From contig JAEZCV010000088.1 of the NCBI GenBank assembly GCA_023429985.1, forward strand, positions 1-14,225: a DNA stretch of 14,225 bases. The letters are read 5' to 3'. Numbering within the stretch: the stretch's first letter is position 1; the number at the start of each line of letters is the position of its first letter. Shown piece after piece: positions 7,737 through 12,714 of this stretch. The stretch comes from Bacteroidota bacterium (lineage in GTDB: Bacteria; Bacteroidota; Bacteroidia; Chitinophagales; Chitinophagaceae). Made by a program: the position numbers and the translations under genes. The notes below the pieces were generated by a model that ran no database searches, was not told where the DNA came from, and saw only the letters and a program-made list of their open reading frames with translations.

Positions 7737-8390
7737 CTACAAACTAAAACCTTTAGTAAAATTTAAACTCAGTGAAAATGGCCTAAAGTTCATATTTTTT
7801 GCTAATGAAGTTAAAAAAACATTGACAATAAAGTCTACTCGTGAAGTTTCTGTGTTTGGGATTTTTAATCCGAATAAGCCGAAAATACTATAGTTTAATT
7901 TCTTCTGAAATGTATATTTTTCATGGTATTTAGCAAAATCTATTTTATAATTTCTTTCTGCGCCTCCAAGAAAATTACTTCTTAACCCAACTCCAATTAT
8001 ACTTGTTTTTAAATTTTTACAGTATCCTATTTCTAAAGATATAGGGGTTAAAATATAGAAATTAGTTTTAACATTGCTAGGAGTTATAAAAAAGCTGTCA
8101 CTATTACCTCCTTCCTTGAAATAACCTTCGATATGCAATAATTGATAGGAACTTTTTAAGGATGCAAAACCATAACCAGTTTTACCTTTTAAAAAATGGT
8201 ATTTTAAACTTAAGTCCAAACCATTTCCACTTTGATAGCTTATATTTTTATTTATACCCAATGGGCGGGAAAAGCTTAAGCCTACCGAAATCTCGAGAGG
8301 TGAAATATAATTTTGGGCTGGAAGCGAAGAGTGAATATAGAATACTCCAAATAATAAAAACAGTAACTTTGACATTTTAAAATATTTCAT
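7737..8390 (-). CDS. Secreted, possibly outer-membrane beta-barrel protein, unknown function
   Basis: A protein of 217 residues from the chosen ATG, with no recognised family. It has a Sec-type signal peptide (MKYFKMSKLLFLLFGVF, with likely cleavage after SSLPAQ). The mature part is rich in alternating polar/aromatic segments (LEISVGLSFSRPLG, GLDLSLKYHFLKGKTGYGF, FSLSLNFTKGFSL), suggestive of transmembrane beta-strands of a small outer-membrane barrel. Three in-frame ATGs are possible: 8408, 8390 and 8375. The upstream ORF ends at 8377, so 8375 would give a 1-nt gap while 8390 gives a short overlap and a better-charged signal n-region; I chose 8390 without strong evidence. It is last in the minus-strand accessory cluster, directly behind the IS-interrupted gene, and is likely co-transcribed with it. 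Base composition is AT-rich compared with the flanking housekeeping genes. Confidence 0.68.
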   Translation of the reverse strand: MKYFKMSKLLFLLFGVFYIHSSLPAQNYISPLEISVGLSFSRPLGINKNISYQSGNGLDLSLKYHFLKGKTGYGFASLKSSYQLLHIEGYFKEGGNSDSFFITPSNVKTNFYILTPISLEIGYCKNLKTSIIGVGLRSNFLGGAERNYKIDFAKYHEKYTFQKKLNYSIFGLFGLKIPNTETSRVDFIVNVFLTSLAKNMNFRPFSLSLNFTKGFSL

Positions 8391-8616
8391 TGAAAAGAGC
8401 AAGACCACCCCATGCTCCTATGCTTCCATACAATAAATAGCCGGCAACATTTAATGCTCCAGTTATAACAGGAGCAACAAGAAAAATAGCTACGGCTGCT
8501 CCTATTATTCCAGCCAATAGTTTTCCAAAAAAACTTTTAAAAAATCCATCCAAAACCGGTTCTGTGGAAGTAGAATCCGTATAGCCTAGTGTAAGCTCCC
8601 CCTTTTTTAGTGCCAC
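8377..8616 (-). pseudogene. C-terminal part of IS-interrupted gene: Gly/Ala-rich hydrophobic domain
   Basis: A 79-codon frame that, as it stands, opens with a GTG located exactly at the insertion-sequence boundary, so that start is probably accidental. Removing the IS and one ACT repeat joins it in frame to the N-terminal part at 9862-10073: CTT CGG CCA GT followed by G GCA CTA AAA, giving LRPVALKKG. The restored protein has 149 residues. This half carries a linker (TDSTSTEPVLDGFFKSFFGK) and then a long Gly/Ala/Ile-rich hydrophobic stretch (about 33-75 here, 103-145 in the restored protein), enough for one or two membrane segments. The stop is one base before an ATG of the barrel-like gene. 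A membrane-inserting or bacteriocin-like role is conceivable from composition alone, but there is no family match I can name. It may still be translated from the GTG. Confidence 0.75.
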
Positions 8617-8617
8617 T
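8615..8617. repeat. Target-site duplication ACT, left copy
   Basis: ACT directly abuts the left end of the IS and is repeated at 9862-9864 beyond the right end. Deleting the IS with one copy restores an open reading frame across the junction, which supports a true 3-bp duplication. Base T8617 could alternatively be the first base of the IS end. Confidence 0.65.
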
Positions 8618-8629
8618 GTCAGTTAGAGT
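8617..8629 (+). repeat. IS terminal inverted repeat, left
   Basis: TGTCAGTTAGAGT at the left end matches TGAAGTTAGAGT read inward from the right end, with one gap and one mismatch; AGTTAGAGT is shared exactly. It overlaps the last codons and stop (TGA) of the transposase frame, a common compact arrangement in IS3-family elements. Confidence 0.75.
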
Positions 8630-9461
8630 TTTCAAAATTAGATTCTTTTGAGTGAACCGCTTTATCCACTACCGGCCGCGCTTCAATTTTGTTCAATGTT
8701 TCGCTTGCCGGTGTGGATAAAGCTGGCTGTCCTTCTTTCATCTGAGCGTACTTCAAAGGAGATAAATATCCCAATGACTTGTGAGGCCTTTCAGTGTTGT
8801 AATCTATTCTCCATTCTTCACTCAAGATCCTTACTTCCGCAAGGCTGTTAAATAGATAAGCATTCAGCAGTTCTCTTCTTATGCTGCCGTTCTTTCTTTC
8901 GATGTATGCATTTTGCATAGGTTTTCCTGGCTGGATAAATTGCAGCGTGATCCTTCTGGCTGCGCTCCAATCCTCCAGTTTATGGGAGATAAATTCCGGC
9001 CCGTTGTCGCAACGGATGGTAGTGGGGCATCCTCGTGCTTCCACCAGCTTTTCAAGCTCCCTGATGACGCGTAACGAGGGAAGCGAAGTGTCGACTTCAA
9101 TAGCCAATGACTCTCGATTAAAATCATCCAGGATGTTTAAAAGTCTGAACCTGCGTCCGTCTGTTAGGCTGTCACTCATAAAATCAATGCTCCACACCTG
9201 GTTGGGTGCTGATGGTACACTCAGTGGCTGTTTCACCCTTTCAGACAAACGCTTTTTTGCCCTTCTTCTGATATTCAACTTCATTTCAGTATAAACGCGG
9301 TAAATTTTTTTGTGATTCCAAGGGTAGTCTTTGTTCCAAAGTCGATAACAGCATTGCCAAAAGCCAATGGCAGCATGCTTTGTAGTAAGCAGTGTCAAGG
9401 CTTCCTGAACTTCACTATCGTCTTTGGGTTTTCTCTTGTACTGATAGCTTGTTCGGGACAT
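8619..9461 (-). CDS. IS3-family transposase OrfB (DDE integrase core)
   Basis: A 280-codon frame from the first ATG, but probably made mainly as the C-terminal part of a 397-residue OrfAB fusion. The frame is open upstream of the ATG to the slippery site, encoding VVTPQEKREAVDYFVS and ISNRKACKLIG, the usual OrfB N-terminus. An HTH_21-like region (about 20-65) precedes the rve integrase core. Catalytic residues are D93 (VWSIDFMSD), D152 (RCDNGPEF) and E188 (NAYIERKNGSIRRELL), with the expected spacing, followed by the RPHKSLGYLSP motif. The extended C-terminal tail (about 245-280, STPASETLNKIEARPVV) is longer than in many relatives. No internal stop or frameshift is seen, so the transposase looks intact. 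The product cuts and joins the IS ends as a circular intermediate in this family. Confidence 0.95.
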   Translation of the reverse strand: MSRTSYQYKRKPKDDSEVQEALTLLTTKHAAIGFWQCCYRLWNKDYPWNHKKIYRVYTEMKLNIRRRAKKRLSERVKQPLSVPSAPNQVWSIDFMSDSLTDGRRFRLLNILDDFNRESLAIEVDTSLPSLRVIRELEKLVEARGCPTTIRCDNGPEFISHKLEDWSAARRITLQFIQPGKPMQNAYIERKNGSIRRELLNAYLFNSLAEVRILSEEWRIDYNTERPHKSLGYLSPLKYAQMKEGQPALSTPASETLNKIEARPVVDKAVHSKESNFENSN

Positions 9462-9544
9462 TCCTATCAGCTTACACGCCTTACGGTTACTTATCTGTTC
9501 ATTGCTTACAAAGTAATCAACAGCTTCCCGCTTCTCCTGGGGCG

Positions 9545-9811
9545 TTACAACTTTTTTTCAATGAAGTTTTTCATTGCCCGGATCTCAATACTGGCCTCGG
9601 CATACATCTTTTTCAGCTCCGCATTTTCTTTCTCCAGTTCCTTCATGCGGGCTACATCGTTGGCTTCCATACCACCATATTTTGCCTTCCAATTGTAAAA
9701 GGTAGCATCGCTAATGCCTAGCTCCCTGCAAATCTCCTTAACAGGAATACCACTTTCCTGCTTCTTAATCGCAGATACAATCTGTGTTTCTGTAAATCGC
9801 TTCTTTTTCAT
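9545..9811 (-). CDS. IS3-family transposase OrfA (HTH + leucine zipper)
   Basis: An 88-residue OrfA. Residues 5-45 form the HTH_Tnp_1 DNA-binding domain (ETQIVSAIKKQESG, VKEICRELGISDATFYNWK) that recognises the IS ends. About 53-87 is a coiled coil with leucine/methionine heptads (ARMKELEKENAELKKMY) for multimerisation with OrfAB. Its last codons GAA AAA AAG TTG TAA contain the frameshift signal. The length and organisation are standard. Alone, OrfA usually acts as a regulator or inhibitor of transposition, while the fusion is the active enzyme. Confidence 0.95.
   Translation of the reverse strand: MKKKRFTETQIVSAIKKQESGIPVKEICRELGISDATFYNWKAKYGGMEANDVARMKELEKENAELKKMYAEASIEIRAMKNFIEKKL
9552..9558 (-). 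other. Programmed -1 ribosomal frameshift site (A AAA AAG)
   Basis: On the minus strand the end of orfA reads GAA AAA AAG TTG TAA. The heptamer A AAA AAG is the classic IS3-family slippery sequence in the correct phase. After a -1 slip the frame continues AAA GTT GTA ACG CCC and stays open into orfB, yielding a 397-residue OrfAB. The marked bases are the A/T run; the heptamer covers them and the adjacent G. I did not identify a stimulatory stem-loop with certainty. Confidence 0.8.
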
Positions 9812-9849
9812 GTATTAAAGTTTAAAGTTAACAAACTGAATTGTTGTTT

Positions 9850-9861
9850 ACTCTAACTTCA
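9850..9861 (-). repeat. IS terminal inverted repeat, right
   Basis: Read inward on the minus strand this end is TGAAGTTAGAGT, sharing AGTTAGAGT with the left end and starting with the TG dinucleotide usual for IS3-family termini. It lies about 40 bp upstream of the orfA start. Confidence 0.75.
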
Positions 9862-9864
9862 ACT
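9862..9864. repeat. Target-site duplication ACT, right copy
   Basis: Second copy of the ACT that flanks the IS at 8615-8617. It falls within the codons that encode RPV of the interrupted gene. Confidence 0.65.
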
Positions 9865-10073
9865 GGCCGAAGTTTGGGGGAGCTTACACCTCTCATAGCA
9901 ATTAAAGTACCATATCTGCAAATTGATCCTGCAGAAAGAAGCCTTCTTTCTTCATCATTTGCATAGTTGCTAGCATTACTTTGGACTTCTGCTTCCCAGG
10001 AAGCAATTGCATTTTTGATGGTAAAAAAATCTTCACCCTCTAAACCTTCCAGCGTATCGATTAATTCAATCAT
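9862..10073 (-). pseudogene. N-terminal part of IS-interrupted gene (71 codons)
   Basis: The first 71 codons of the split gene, from ATG at 10073 to the IS boundary. In its present state the frame runs ten codons into the IS (EVRVNNNSVC) and stops at 9828, giving an 81-residue truncated product. Visible features are an acidic helix-rich start (MIELIDTLEGLEGEDFF), AIASWEAEVQSN, and EERRLLSAGSICRYGTLIAM. The W-E-E-V and LLSxxSIxRY pattern reminds me of uncharacterised Bacteroidetes proteins in which this block is followed by a Gly-rich hydrophobic tail, which is what the restored gene shows; this is recollection, not a database result. Its ATG overlaps the stop of the 88-aa ORF (ATGA), meaning either translational coupling or a one-base indel in a single larger gene. 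Confidence 0.75.
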
Positions 10074-10336
10074 TTTATTGATTGCAGCTTGCGAGATGTT
10101 TTATAAGAATAATTATCTAAAGCATTTTTATATAAATTATTTAGGTCGTATTTTAAGGAATCGATTTCAGAAAAAGGAAAATCTCTCCAAAAGTCTTCCA
10201 TGGTAAATCCCGATGTTGGATATAATTTGTCAAGGCTATTACCAGCAAAGGTGCCTATAATATTTGAATAACAATAACCAACGCCATCTATTGGATTTAA
10301 AGGATTGGAAGCATCTGGGGACCATTGATTAGGCAT
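10070..10336 (-). CDS. Hypothetical protein (88 aa), probable N-terminal part of a larger accessory protein
   Basis: An 88-residue ORF with no recognised domain. It opens with MPNQWSPDASNPLNPIDGVGYCYSNI. The NP-x-DxVG pattern resembles the start of a group of Bacteroidetes hypothetical proteins that I recall as NP(Y/F)DYVG-HN. There is no signal peptide. A mixed acidic/aromatic middle (FTMEDFWRDFPFSEIDSLKYDLNNLYKNAL) ends in a basic tail (SYKTSRKLQSIK). The stop TGA overlaps the next ATG, and the junction reads CAATCAATAAAATGATT; one more A in the A4 run would fuse both frames into SIKMIELID. It is first in the minus-strand cluster, behind an AT-rich upstream region. It may be an independent coupled gene or the front of a frameshifted gene. 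Confidence 0.6.
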   Translation of the reverse strand: MPNQWSPDASNPLNPIDGVGYCYSNIIGTFAGNSLDKLYPTSGFTMEDFWRDFPFSEIDSLKYDLNNLYKNALDNYSYKTSRKLQSIK

Positions 10337-10462
10337 AAAAATATTTTATTTTATTAAAAAATTGAAAAGTACAATATAATTTATTTTTATTTAATATACC
10401 TTTTTTCACAAATGATTCAACAGTAACATATATATCTATATATTATAAAGCTTCTCAGTTCC

Positions 10463-10580
10463 CTTAAACATTAAACAGGGTTGAATCTGTTGTCGGCAGG
10501 CAAGTAGTGAATAGTTTACTTGCTTAAACGTTAAACAACTACTTAACTGTCGGAATGCTGGCGAGTAAGTACTAAATATC
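10463..10580. repeat. Two-copy imperfect direct repeat of about 60 bp in the 346-bp intergenic region
   Basis: The gap 10337-10682 between the accessory cluster (minus) and the RibD-C-like gene (plus) has no gene. CTTAAACATTAAACA at 10463-10477 recurs as CTTAAACGTTAAACA at 10523-10537 (14 of 15 identical, 60 bp apart). TGTCGG at 10491-10496 recurs at 10548-10553. GCAAGTA (10500-10506) and TACTTGC (10517-10523) form a 7-bp inverted repeat with a 10-bp loop. The part nearest the accessory cluster (10337-10445) is very AT-rich, including an alternating TA tract around 10428-10445, and may hold that cluster's promoter. Confidence 0.45.
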
Positions 10581-10661
10581 TAAACTCTGATCATTATTAT
10601 ACACCGCACACTCCCCTCCAGATTGTCGTAATCCCACCTCAAAAAATTTCATTTTCCCTGA

Positions 10662-10669
10662 TAGGTTTG
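10662..10669 (+). promoter_or_regulatory. Putative -7 box (TAGGTTTG) of the RibD-C-like gene
   Basis: TAGGTTTG is an exact TAnnTTTG match ending 13 nt before the ATG at 10683, giving a short leader typical of Bacteroidetes genes. No convincing -33 element is seen. Confidence 0.37.
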
Positions 10670-10682
10670 CAGAAAAACATCA

Positions 10683-11243
10683 ATGGGCAAACTTAACTCG
10701 TTTACATTTATCACACTTGACGGATATTATAAAGGTCTGGATGAAGACATCAGCTGGCATCAGCATGGCGAAGAGGAAGCACGGTGGTCGGAAGAAAATT
10801 TGAAGAGCGATAATATATTATTGTTTGGACGTAAGACCTATGAGCACATGGTTTCTTTCTGGCCCACACCTATGGCATTGGAAATGTTTCCCGATGTAGC
10901 AGAAGGAATGAATAAAGCAGAAAAGATTGTCTTTTCCCGCACATTAAAAAATGCTGACTGGAATAATACGAGATTATTCAAGGACGACCTTATTGAGGAA
11001 ATTAAAAAATTAAAAAAGAGCAGTGACAAAGACATCACCATTTTAGGAAGTGGTGAAATTATCAGGCAACTATCCGAAGCGGGGTTGATAGATGATTACA
11101 GCATAATGATAGATCCTGTAGCAATCGGAAAAGGCGTTTCTCTTTTTCAGGATGTAGTCACTCCACTTCATTTAAAGCTTTCGGGATCAAAAATTTTTAA
11201 GAGTGGGAAGGTGGTGATGAATTATGAGAGGGTTGGAGCCTAG
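10683..11243 (+). CDS. RibD C-terminal / dihydrofolate reductase-like family protein
   Basis: A 186-residue single-domain protein of the RibD_C/DHFR-like superfamily (YyaP/YwjB type). Signatures: SFTFITLDGYYKG at the N-terminus, the LLFGRKTYEHMVSFWPT segment that matches the GRxTYE block at the nucleotide-binding part of the fold, IVFSRTL, and the second glycine motif ITILGSGEIIRQL at about 118-130, followed by LIDDYSIMIDPVAIGKGVSLF. All motifs of the fold are present at normal length. Members are NAD(P)H-dependent reductases by analogy, but the substrate is usually unknown; it is not expected to replace RibD or FolA. It is transcribed alone, with 9 bp separating its stop from the convergent secreted-protein gene. 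Confidence 0.92.
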   Translation: MGKLNSFTFITLDGYYKGLDEDISWHQHGEEEARWSEENLKSDNILLFGRKTYEHMVSFWPTPMALEMFPDVAEGMNKAEKIVFSRTLKNADWNNTRLFKDDLIEEIKKLKKSSDKDITILGSGEIIRQLSEAGLIDDYSIMIDPVAIGKGVSLFQDVVTPLHLKLSGSKIFKSGKVVMNYERVGA

Positions 11244-11252
11244 TTTCTTAAT

Positions 11253-11756
11253 TTAATCAGTTTGCACAACCACATTATAAAGTTTCGGTGTTATTTCATT
11301 GGGTTCTTTAAAAAATGATTGATTGCTTTTTAAATATTTTAAAAGCTTGTCAAGTTTTTGAGCATTTTTTTTATTACTGATCTCACTATTTATTAATAAT
11401 AATTTTCCTGTCAATTCACCAACAACCGATTCCAACATCGTATTATACCTGTCGCCATATGCAAAAGGAACTCTTGTTGTTTTAAAAATGGTATTGCTAG
11501 CCCTCAGTTCAAATGATTCCATTTTGGCTCTTTGTCTTACGGTTAACATGCTTATTAAATACTGAATGTTTGCAATTAGAGTGTCAATATTTTTATTTTC
11601 AACAGGAAAAAATCCTTTGCTGATTTGTTCAACAGAAACGCTGTCGGTAAATAGAATAGGGATTTTATATTCCTTATCTATTAAAGCAAATTTGCTTTGT
11701 CCAAATGTGAATATGAAAAAGAATACTGAAAGAAGAAGAGATAACAAATATTTCAT
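11253..11756 (-). CDS. Secreted hypothetical protein
   Basis: A 167-residue protein of no recognised family. It has a clear Sec signal peptide (MKYLLSLLLSVFFFIFTFGQ) with a predicted cut after FGQ, without a lipobox cysteine. The mature part is mostly helical in appearance, with several amphipathic segments (IDTLIANIQYLISMLTVRQRAKME, LLLINSEISNKKNAQKLDKLLKYL, given here in parts), and no cysteines or metal motifs. Export to the periplasm or beyond is likely. It is flanked by the RibD-C-like gene (convergent) and the tRNA-Val unit. The gene is AT-rich. Confidence 0.75.
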   Translation of the reverse strand: MKYLLSLLLSVFFFIFTFGQSKFALIDKEYKIPILFTDSVSVEQISKGFFPVENKNIDTLIANIQYLISMLTVRQRAKMESFELRASNTIFKTTRVPFAYGDRYNTMLESVVGELTGKLLLINSEISNKKNAQKLDKLLKYLKSNQSFFKEPNEITPKLYNVVVQTD

Positions 11757-11807
11757 TACTTGAATTTAATTCATTATATGTGAATTGCAAAACTGAAAGT
11801 TGTGTAA

Positions 11808-11900
11808 CTGATTAGTTATATCGATAAAAAAAAGGAAAGGATTCTGGAAGATGAACTTAAAGAACTGGATGCCGCACAAAAAAGCGCCTCAGTTTCCTGA
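11808..11900 (+). pseudogene. Possible 3' remnant of a coding sequence (30 codons, no start)
   Basis: Between a stop at 11805 and TGA at 11898 the plus strand reads LISYIDKKKERILEDELKELD followed by AAQKSASVS. The strongly charged heptad pattern with good codon texture looks like the C-terminal tail of a real protein, but there is no ATG, no upstream coding frame and only 30 codons. The last codons lie inside the tRNA-Val terminator hairpin. It could be a decayed gene end or chance. Confidence 0.3.
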
Positions 11901-11907
11901 AACGCTT
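11878..11907 (-). terminator. Rho-independent terminator of tRNA-Val
   Basis: On the minus strand, 12 nt after the discriminator base, AAGCGTTTCAG and CTGAGGCGCTT form an 11-bp stem (nine Watson-Crick pairs, two G-T) closed by a GAAA tetraloop and followed by six T. This is a textbook intrinsic terminator placed for the tRNA transcript. Confidence 0.88.
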
Positions 11908-11918
11908 AACAGATTGTG

Positions 11919-11993
11919 TGGGAGTTGACGGGTTCGAACCGCCGACCCTCTGCTTGTAAGGCAGATGCTCTGAACCAGCTGAGCTAAACTCCC
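11919..11993 (-). tRNA. tRNA-Val (anticodon UAC)
   Basis: The minus strand folds as a standard cloverleaf: acceptor GGGAGTT/AACTCCC, D arm GCTC-AGCTGGTTCA-GAGC, anticodon stem TCTGC/GCAGA with loop CTTACAA (anticodon TAC), five-base variable loop GGGTC, and T arm GGCGG-TTCGAAC-CCGTC with one weaker pair. The discriminator is A; the CCA end is not encoded. The total is 75 nt. It decodes GUN/GUA-type valine codons. A TATATTTG box upstream and a strong terminator downstream make it a single-gene transcription unit. Confidence 0.97.
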
Positions 11994-12007
11994 TTGTTTT
12001 GGGAGTG

Positions 12008-12015
12008 CAAATATA
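12008..12015 (-). promoter_or_regulatory. Putative -7 box (TATATTTG) of tRNA-Val
   Basis: TATATTTG, an exact TAnnTTTG match on the minus strand, ends 14 nt before the tRNA 5' end, so transcription would start about 7-9 nt upstream of the mature tRNA. The -33 area is T-rich (TTTTTT), a partial match only. Confidence 0.55.
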
Positions 12016-12096
12016 AGGGCTTGGGATATAAAAAATATATTTCTGCTAAAAATTTCGTCCTAATGGGAGAAAAAGTTTTTTTTAAAAATTTATATT

Positions 12097-12218
12097 AACC
12101 GCAGAGTCCTCGAAGGAAGCGCAAAGAAAGCGCAAAGGAGGTGGGAGACCCCAGGGGCACTGGTTTTTGAAAGTTAAACTTTGCGTTTCCTTTGCGCATC
12201 CTTTGCTTCTTTGCGGTT
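12097..12218. repeat. Imperfect inverted repeat of about 122 bp rich in GCGCAAAG / CTTTGCGC
   Basis: Outer arms AACCGCA (12097-12103) and TGCGGTT (12212-12218) are perfectly complementary. Inside, GCGCAAAG (12119-12126) and GCGCAAAGGA (12130-12139) face TCCTTTGCGC (12188-12197) and flanking CTTTGCG/CTTTGC copies. The centre (12140-12175) includes GAGACCCCAGGGGC. The pattern resembles dispersed intergenic repeats (CCGCAGAG...CGCAAAG) seen in several Bacteroidetes genomes. No coding sequence is seen in it. A long but interrupted RNA hairpin could form. Confidence 0.65.
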
Positions 12219-12275
12219 GCCTTTCATTGTTATAAAATATGTTTCAATTAGCTAGGAAACTGAGTTCTCTTTTTG

Positions 12276-12283
12276 TATACTTG
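12276..12283 (+). promoter_or_regulatory. Putative -7 box (TATACTTG) of the lipocalin-like gene
   Basis: TATACTTG differs from TAnnTTTG at one base and ends 15 nt before the ATG at 12299. It would lie inside the coding region if the upstream ATG at 12239 were used, so it favours the later start. Confidence 0.33.
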
Positions 12284-12298
12284 CCCAAAATTACCTAT

Positions 12299-12673
12299 AT
12301 GAGAAAACTTCTTGGCCTCGCTTTCCTTTCCGTAATCCTGTTTGCTTCCTGTAAAAAGGACAAAGACGCTACCCTCCAGGGAAGCTGGAATATTGATAAC
12401 ATCACCTATAAGTATTATATCAATAATACACTGGATGATACCGACACCGAAACAAACGTAGGAACCATCAATTTTAAAAGCGATGGAACTGCTGAACTTA
12501 CCTATTTTGGACTGACAGAAACTTCCACTTATGTTATTAACGGAAATACCGTAAATATGGACGGAAGCGTTTTTGATATCCAGGTTTTAACGGAAGATAA
12601 TGCCACACTTTATATGAAAGAAACCTTCGCTGCAGGAGAATACGACGAAACTTTTATTTATTTAAGCAGATAA
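12299..12673 (+). CDS. Lipocalin-like lipoprotein
   Basis: A 124-residue precursor. The signal peptide MRKLLGLAFLSVILFASC ends in a good lipobox (LFASC, lipidated Cys18), followed by the charged KKDKD typical of Bacteroidetes lipoproteins. The mature protein starts LQGSWNIDNITYKYYI and shows repeated beta-strands (VGTINFKSDGTAELTYFG, TYVINGNTVNM, ATLYMKETF), the pattern of the small lipocalin-like domains (Lipocalin_4/DUF4923 type) common in this phylum. An in-frame ATG at 12239 would add 20 residues before the signal peptide; this is rejected because the lipoprotein signal then no longer sits at the N-terminus. A ligand is unknown. It is anchored in the inner or outer membrane. A strong hairpin terminator follows 17 bp after the stop. 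Confidence 0.85.
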   Translation: MRKLLGLAFLSVILFASCKKDKDATLQGSWNIDNITYKYYINNTLDDTDTETNVGTINFKSDGTAELTYFGLTETSTYVINGNTVNMDGSVFDIQVLTEDNATLYMKETFAAGEYDETFIYLSR

Positions 12674-12690
12674 TCAATATGTATTTTTAA

Positions 12691-12714
12691 AAAAACCTGC
12701 TTCGGCAGGTTTTT
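12691..12714. terminator. Bidirectional intrinsic terminator
   Basis: AAAAACCTGC (12691-12700), loop TTCG, GCAGGTTTTT (12705-12714): a perfect 10-bp stem with a UUCG-type tetraloop, A-run on one side and T-run on the other. It serves the lipocalin-like gene (plus) and mtaB (minus), whose stop codon at 12715-12717 directly touches it. Confidence 0.9.

Larger units (their letters stand above)
8618..9861 (-). mobile_element. IS3-family insertion sequence (IS407-like), about 1244 bp
   Basis: A complete-looking element carrying overlapping orfA and orfB in the -1 arrangement, short imperfect inverted ends (8617-8629 and 9850-9861) and a flanking ACT duplication. OrfA begins like the IS407/IS51 group of the IS3 family (MKKKRFTETQIVSAIKKQES, ATFYNWKAKYGGME), and OrfB is a DDE integrase-type transposase with all three acidic residues. 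The two frames are joined by a consistent A-AAA-AAG slippery site, so the element appears functional. It is inserted in the same orientation as the surrounding accessory cluster and splits one of its genes. The IS407 group usually makes 4-bp duplications, while the best fit here is 3 bp, so the exact boundaries may be off by a base. Confidence 0.9.

Noticed and set aside
8162..8380. 72-codon plus-strand ORF within the barrel-like gene
   Set aside because: It is the shadow of a minus-strand frame with a clear signal peptide; the plus-strand product has no recognisable features.
10400..10580. Possible CRISPR array
   Set aside because: Only two imperfect units of about 60 bp without regular spacers and with no cas-like genes nearby.
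1..11993. Functional link between valS and tRNA-Val in the same window
   Set aside because: They are about 11 kb apart with separate promoters and unrelated genes between them; co-occurrence is best read as chance.
12239..12298. Longer lipocalin-like protein starting at ATG 12239
   Set aside because: It would bury the lipoprotein signal 20 residues inside the protein and place the best promoter box within the coding region.
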